Assembly: GCA_004151065.3 (NCBI GenBank) | Contig: NWUY0300041859.1 | Coordinates: 1 to 14,987 of the forward strand | Length of the DNA stretch: 14,987 nt | Direction: 5' to 3' | Origin: Larix sibirica | Taxonomy: Eukaryota; Streptophyta; Pinopsida; Pinales; Pinaceae | Made by a program: the position numbers and the translations under genes | Shown: piece after piece, positions 11,272-14,987 of the stretch | Layout: each line of letters opens with the position of its first letter | Numbering within the stretch: the stretch's first letter is position 1 | Notes under the pieces: generated by a model | What the model was told of the DNA's origin: nothing | The model's input: only the letters and a program-made list of their open reading frames with translations | Database searches by the model: none

Positions 11272-11289
11272 GACAAGTTCTTTCTTGTC
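11272..11289. other. Perfect hairpin, 6-bp stem, 6-nt loop
   Basis: GACAAG, loop TTCTTT, CTTGTC, immediately adjacent to the 11247-11271 hairpin. On the minus strand both lie about 140-180 nt past the last stop of the main pseudogene. Confidence 0.85.
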
Positions 11290-11394
11290 GACTATACTTC
11301 GCTCCGTACCCTCTGCCTGGGATTTTCAGAGTCGCTTATCTCCAAAATCGGTCAAAGTCAGGCCTCACCTAACTGTACTTTGCTTCCAAAACTT

Positions 11395-11420
11395 GCTTAC
11401 TTGGGTTGCACCCAACAAGC
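11395..11420. other. Hairpin just downstream of the pseudogene stop
   Basis: TTGGGT, loop TGC, ACCCAA (11401-11415) is a perfect 6-bp stem. It extends by a further GCTT/AAGC pairing (11395-11398 with 11417-11420) across a small internal bulge. It begins about 10 nt after the minus-strand stop at 11430-11432, which would place it in a 3' untranslated region. Confidence 0.75.
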
Positions 11421-11429
11421 CCATAACAC

Positions 11430-12305
11430 TTACTTATGGTTCATCCCTGATCCACTTACACTAAGATTCCTTGGCTTTGTAGCACTTGGTGTGTTCATCC
11501 TTACTACAAAATCTTGGTATTTTGCGCTCAGCTTCGCAACAACCTCCTTAGTCTTTTGCTCATATTCTTTCACTGTATCAAGCAACATCGTGGAAATAGG
11601 TTCTTGCATTTGGTCCTCAACTATGCTGTCTGTCGCTCGAAGCTCTTGTAGCTTCACATCCATCTCTTCAGAGAGTTCCAATGCCACTTCTTACATAGGT
11701 TGCAACTTCACTGAAGTATCAGCTTCCTTTGCTCTCAATGCCTTCAACTCTTTCTAATGTTTCTTTGTCTTAGCGAACTTCTGTATTCTTTTCCTTGGCG
11801 GAAACTCCTTCATAACCGCGTTCACTGTGTCGAGGTCCTTCTGCTTTGCTTGGACTTCATCCTGAATTTTCTATAAGTGTGGGTATTCTTACAGCATAGC
11901 TCGTGACTTAGTCACTTCTTCTAGAAAGTCTTGACACCTCACAACTTATGTGGAGATGTTATCAGTCAAAGTCTTCAATTCTTCAGCCCTTGCTTCCTTT
12001 ACATCTGGTGGAGTTCCAGGTTGTTTCCTTGACTCTAAGTCATCAATCTTCTCTTTGTAACCAATATCCATATCTTCCATTTTTGCTTTGATATTGTCTA
12101 CTCCAACACCAATTTTAACAATGGTTGCTTCCTCTTCAGGTTCTTCTTCGCAGTTTGGGATCTTCCCACAAACTTCTGCTACTGCCTTCTTCATATTTTT
12201 CTGCTTCGCATGAGCATGTGCTAGATCATTGGTCTTCTCTTTTCATTAAGTACCCAACTCTTTATAAATTTCTTCTAGCTTGAGATACTAGTTGTAAGAG
12301 ATCAT
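11430..12305 (-). pseudogene. Coiled-coil tail of the decayed gene
   Basis: This is one frame of about 290 codons with eight internal stops and no internal frameshift. Two open stretches remain, 11946-12194 (82 codons) and 11430-11687 (85 codons). The sequence is rich in Glu, Lys, Leu and Val with heptad-like spacing, for example YLKLEEIYKELG, KAKMEDMDIGYKEKIDDLE and LEEVTKSRAML. It ends in a Ser/Gly-rich tail (SVSGSGMNHK). A long coiled coil implies an oligomerising or scaffold role. Six of the eight stops sit where Gln would suit the surrounding sequence (TAA or TAG in place of CAA or CAG). That is an inference, because no second copy of this part exists in the window. Confidence 0.75.
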
Positions 12306-12346
12306 ATTTTGTCCTTGATTTCTTCTACAACTTGTAGATGTAGACC

Positions 12347-13003
12347 ATCCAGTCCTTCAATGTGAAATATTCCCACATTAATGTCCAAATGTGCAAGTTG
12401 CTTCGAACCTTCAGTGATTTCATCAGATGGGAATATCACGTTCACCGGATCTATGTGGACTAACTGTGGTCGCATTGTGAGTTTGGGGTCTTTTCTTTTC
12501 CTTCGAATTGACTCCTCTGATATGTCTTCAGAATCTGATTCTCTTATTAAGTCTCTCTGGAATTGCTCTACTCTCGCCACCATGCTCTTGAATTATGCGA
12601 GGCTCTCTACCATACTTGCTTCTAGTTTCTCTTACTTGATGTCTTTTATTTCGAGCGTCTCTTCAATATGCTCATGGAATTTGGATGTGATGCAGTCGTA
12701 GTCATCATCATGCAACTTCGCATTGAGAGGGGTCTTAGTTGCTTTCTGCTTCTTTTTCTTTGATCCCTATGGCATAGCTATGTCGAGGTTCTTTCATTGT
12801 TATCCTGTTGGAAAATAAATAGCTTGTTGTTGTTCTTGTGCTTGATCTTGCTCTTCTTCTTGCTCTTGGGTGTCAATTTCATTTGCGCTCTCCTCAGATG
12901 TCGTGACCAGTGACTAAAGTGCATCAATTTTCCATTTGGGAAGCCAATATTCAAGGATGAGTTCAATCTTTTGCGCATCTAGCTGATATTACCCTCATAC
13001 CAT
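12347..13003 (-). pseudogene. Middle section, copy B, within the main decayed gene
   Basis: Homologous to copy A at 10519-11174. A base is missing between 12990 and 12991, so the frame entering from the N-terminal domain (WYEG) is lost and continues one base over as YQLDAQKIELILEYW. Downstream it carries DTQEQEEEQDQAQEQQQA, HDDDYDCI, and an open run at 12302-12583 with RESDSEDISEESIRRKRK, MRPQLVHIDP and DEITEGSKQLAHLDINV. Six stops interrupt it. Four of them (after DAL, two around PTG, and after MP) replace sense codons in copy A that are not explained by C-to-T change, and one (IK then TAA) replaces CAA. The acidic Ser-rich SDSEDISEES is a plausible CK2-type phosphorylation stretch. Confidence 0.8.
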
Positions 13004-13752
13004 TCTGGGTTTGTTGGTTCTCTAGGATGTATGAAGATAAAGTGAAGGCCCGCTTTGAATCTCATCTTTTAGATGTATACTTTCGTTAGTTCATTAGGAA
13101 TGCATGAAGTACACCTGATTACTTTGCACAATTGCTCATAAAATGTGTACAACTGCACATTATTCAGTCTTTGTCTATCTGGCTTTGAATTGCGCCACAT
13201 GTTCACATATCTCGTTCCACAACAATATCCAGCAAACATTGGTACATTCTGTTGATACTTCGACTCTTTCTAGCCCATGAATGCGATCAAGACTATCAGC
13301 TAGCTATAGTGAAATTGATATCCGTTGTCTTGCGCATCAGTTACATCATCTAAGAATTCATTCAAAAGGTAACTTGCCCAATTGTATTTTAGTCCATCCT
13401 TGGGCTTAGCAGCTAAGGAGATCGCAGCGACCGACACTTCTGACGGTCTGCATTTTCTTAATAATTTTCCTACGAGCAACTGAACCATACACTGCGTGGA
13501 AAAATCCTTAATCTGATTCTCTTGATAGCCATAGGTTCCTTTTATCAAGCCGAATTTGCTCTTCATCCTCCTTGCGAGTTCTTTGTCTTTATTCTTTCGT
13601 ACGAACTATGTTGTAGGGTCAGTTCCTTGTTTGCTTAAGTGCGTAATCCTGTAGATAATGTCAATGTTGATATAAATCTTGCGGTCTAACCACAAGTATC
13701 CCTGGTGACAACATGACAATAATGTCCACACAACTGCTGTTAGCTCTAGACT
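13004..13752 (-). pseudogene. Conserved helical domain of the decayed gene
   Basis: The frame continues without frameshift from the N-terminal ORF, broken by the TGA at 13753, then TAG at 13606-13608, 13300-13302 and 13270-13272 and TAA at 13069-13071. The best-preserved part (13300-13566, 88 codons) reads as an all-helical domain with FGLIKGTYGY, VGKLLRKCRPSEV, LAAKPKDGLKYNWASYLLNEF and GYQFHYS. The two TAGs after HYS and after FMG sit where Trp (TGG) would fit an HYxWL...GW pattern. A Cys-containing stretch follows (YCCGTRYVN, CTSCIP). From memory, this is the signature section of the uncharacterised plant family. I see no catalytic motif. Confidence 0.7.
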
Positions 13753-14322
13753 TCAGTCAAAATGAGGAATTCTCAGCAAATTCAACAATCTTGAGGGTTG
13801 CAATGGCGTAATCCAATGTTGCGCTTGAATTTTCATTTTCCTACTGGCTTCATCGTAGTGTCTACACATGTATTGATCCGGATAAAAATGTGGATACTTA
13901 GTTGAATGTAGCAAGTCATCATCTGAAAATTTGCATTTTGGAATCTTTCCTAGCAAATTTTCCTTCTCTTGGACATGAGTTGACATTGGCGGCAACGAAA
14001 TTTCATACTGCGGGTTCTTCTTCAGTATGACCACCAGAGCATCATCTCTTCGCGGAGGGATGTACTCAGGTATCAGCAGAATTAGCCTCTCACGAGGTTT
14101 CTCTGGAGGAAATTGTTTCAAAATTTCTGTAGTCTTCGGCTTCTTTGGTTCTTTAGCTTTTTGTTTGTCCTTCTGTTTCTGCTCTGTTGCATGACGCAGT
14201 GAGGCTCTAGAGGTCCCACCTTTCTCTGGAGCTGTTTTCTTCACAGGGGTATTCATAATTCCTTCCAAAATAGACTGATGGAATTCTCTTAAAATATCTT
14301 GTAGGGTTTCTTTCTCGTACAT
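13753..14322 (-). CDS. N-terminal open segment, 189 codons, possibly still translatable
   Basis: This is the longest open frame in the window. The start is fixed by an in-frame TAA two codons upstream of the ATG. The context at -3 is T, which is weak for plants. Residues 1-25 form an acidic amphipathic helix-like start (ETLQDILREFHQSILEGI). Residues about 28-65 are Lys/Arg-rich and likely nuclear or nucleic-acid-binding. The remainder has Pro-rich and charged stretches ending in LLNLLRIPHFD before the TGA. Because the frame continues recognisably past this TGA, the segment is the front of a pseudogene rather than a complete small gene. With the TATA box upstream, a truncated product is conceivable. 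Confidence 0.5.
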   Translation of the reverse strand: MYEKETLQDILREFHQSILEGIMNTPVKKTAPEKGGTSRASLRHATEQKQKDKQKAKEPKKPKTTEILKQFPPEKPRERLILLIPEYIPPRRDDALVVILKKNPQYEISLPPMSTHVQEKENLLGKIPKCKFSDDDLLHSTKYPHFYPDQYMCRHYDEASRKMKIQAQHWITPLQPSRLLNLLRIPHFD

Positions 14323-14422
14323 AAATTATCAGAATGCTCTGAACTCAACTTGTAAAAACTCAGAAATTACTCGCGGTAAAAATAAAAAGTCACGGTAAAA
14401 CCAGTAACTATGCCTTCTTTAC

Positions 14423-14430
14423 TATTTATA
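14423..14430 (-). promoter_or_regulatory. TATA box upstream of the decayed gene
   Basis: On the minus strand the sequence is GCTATAAATAGT, a near-ideal plant TATA box, 100 bp before the ATG at 14322. Transcription would be expected to start about 25-35 bp downstream (near 14390-14400), giving a leader of roughly 70 nt. This spacing is gene-like and supports the ATG choice. Activity cannot be judged from sequence. Confidence 0.7.
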
Positions 14431-14987
14431 GCCACAGCTTCACTAGACGCGTCCAAAAACGACTAAGTTGACATTAAATTCTATGTCTTTTGGCAAAGTG
14501 TTACTTATATCTTGGTCCTTTTATTCATTAAATGTGTCTTCAACGGACAAATATTCCTTAAAGCGAAAAAATACGGTTTCCCAAAAGTACTGTATATCAG
14601 CTAGTTTCTAAACAAAACTGTAACGACTAGTTTTCTCTAGCTTCACTGACGGTTAGGTGAGTAGCTAGGTTCACTTAACATTTCCCTTCTTTTGGTTTAA
14701 CTTCGCAACACTACCTTCTTCCTTTGATTGAACTTTGCAACTCGACTTGCTATGTGTGCTTCATAGCACATCTTCAAATATTGTAAAATTCGCATTCTAA
14801 CAAAACTATTGTGTGTAGAGTCTCTTCCCTATTTTAGTGTCCAATTTCAACTGCACTTGACACTTAAAACATTCGTGCATTGTTGAACTTATGCCTATAG
14901 GAGTAGGGCCACCCTTGTAAGGATTTAATCTACTCCCAATAAGAAGTCCTTGTAATTTTTTTCCAAGTAATGTGGCTAACTGAATTG
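14431..14987. other. Upstream flank of the decayed gene
   Basis: No open frame of note and no recognised RNA gene. Read on the minus strand it is the distal promoter region. The only structured element I see is the purine run plus TGTTA at 14676-14693, listed separately. Confidence 0.5.
14676..14693 (-). other. Purine tract followed by TGTTA, resembling an LTR edge
   Basis: On the minus strand a 13-nt purine run, AAAAGAAGGGAAA (14693-14681), is followed directly by TGTTAAGTG. This is the arrangement of a polypurine tract and the first bases of a plant LTR. An LTR starting here would contain the TATA box at 14423-14430, and TTTTTACA near 14352 could be its end. No second LTR copy, primer-binding site or target-site duplication was found in the window, so this stays a weak call. 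Confidence 0.3.

Larger units (their letters stand above)
11176..11429 (-). other. Segment between the gene's last stop and partial copy A
   Basis: Read on the minus strand, this is the 3' flank of the main pseudogene and the 5' flank of copy A. It contains three perfect or near-perfect hairpins. It is not purely non-coding in look: short open stretches occur in different frames (for example LVNEVL, and KDIQRWLEKLNTKRRPDF), compatible with decayed coding sequence from the family, but the frames do not join and I cannot assign them. The copy A frame is in the same phase as the coiled-coil frame upstream, with several stops between, so a single very long ancestral frame is possible but unproven. 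Confidence 0.45.
10519..13003. repeat. Pair of direct repeats, about 635-655 bp, offset 1829 bp
   Basis: Copy A (10519-11174) and copy B (12347-13003) are parallel. The offset is 1829 bp at the low-coordinate end and 1828 bp at the high end, the difference being one base lost in copy B between 12990 and 12991. The sequences diverge abruptly outside these limits, and the segment between the copies holds the coiled-coil region plus about 250 bp of other sequence. The 16% divergence shows that the copies are old relative to the tandem duplications elsewhere in the window. Confidence 0.92.
11430..14322 (-). pseudogene. Decayed gene for a large plant protein: basic N-terminus, helical domain, coiled-coil tail
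   Basis: An ATG at 14320-14322, immediately after TTT and an in-frame TAA, opens a frame that can be followed for about 960 codons to a TAA at 11430-11432. I count 19 premature stops (five before 13000, six to 12347, eight beyond) and two one-base losses, one between 12990 and 12991 and one near 12305. No introns are apparent. Order of parts: Lys/Pro-rich basic N-terminus; a mostly helical domain with LDRKIYINIDIIYRITHL, GLIKGTYGY, LLRKCRPSEV, YNWASYLLNEF and FHY; the WYEG-to-SEES acidic/Gln-rich middle; and a Lys/Glu-rich coiled coil. It resembles an uncharacterised family predicted in repeat-rich plant genomes, loosely like plant-mobile-domain proteins. I recognise no polymerase, integrase or transposase motif. 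No function is claimed. Regulation: see the TATA box at 14423-14430. Confidence 0.8.

Noticed and set aside
11240-12701. Plus-strand frames at 11240-11464, 11380-11757 and 12381-12701
   Set aside because: They are shadows of the minus-strand pseudogene; the 12381-12701 frame is antisense to copy B.
12778-12978. Minus-strand 66-codon frame as a separate small basic protein
   Set aside because: It is the out-of-frame reading of copy B created by the single-base loss near 12990. The aligned copy A shows the true frame.
1-14987. tRNA, rRNA or snRNA gene
   Set aside because: I saw no cloverleaf-like A/B box pair, rRNA core motif or snRNA motif by eye. A covariance-model scan would be decisive.

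Overview
The window reads as nuclear DNA from a land plant with a large, repeat-filled genome. It is AT-rich and stop-riddled, with short tandem duplications, a fold-back element and a decayed coding locus. There is no bacterial-style gene packing, rRNA, tRNA or CRISPR array. The coding locus looks like an uncharacterised predicted-protein family that I associate, from memory only, with repetitive plant genomes, possibly a gymnosperm. That assignment is an inference. No intact conventional gene is present.

Layout. Positions 1-4410 are AT-rich with no supportable gene. At 4411-4706 lies a tandem duplication of a 148-bp unit. Positions 4707-5712 are again featureless apart from a purine tract. 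At 5713-6225 there is a degenerate minisatellite with a period of about 20 bp, interrupted by a striking fold-back element at 5891-6060 with 80-bp arms and a 10-nt loop. Positions 6226-10518 are AT-rich intergenic DNA with a weak second stretch of the 20-bp motif (6689-6755), a 69-bp-period duplication (7632-7748) and two very short duplications.

Positions 10500-14500 differ in character, being pyrimidine-rich on the + strand because a Lys/Glu/Gln/Asp-rich protein was encoded on the minus strand. A decayed gene of about 960 codons runs from an ATG at 14322 to a stop at 11430. It has a TATA box about 100 bp upstream, a basic N-terminus, a helical domain, an acidic/Gln-rich middle with a nuclear-localisation-like cluster, and a long charged coiled-coil C-terminus. 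I count 19 in-frame stops and two single-base frameshifts. A second copy of the middle section (10519-11174, about 84% identical by hand count) lies downstream in the same orientation. Short perfect hairpins sit between the gene end and this copy.

No set of genes here acts together. The coherent story is one protein family, its partial duplication and its decay inside repeat-rich plant DNA. The fold-back inside the minisatellite and the gene family itself are the items most worth following up.
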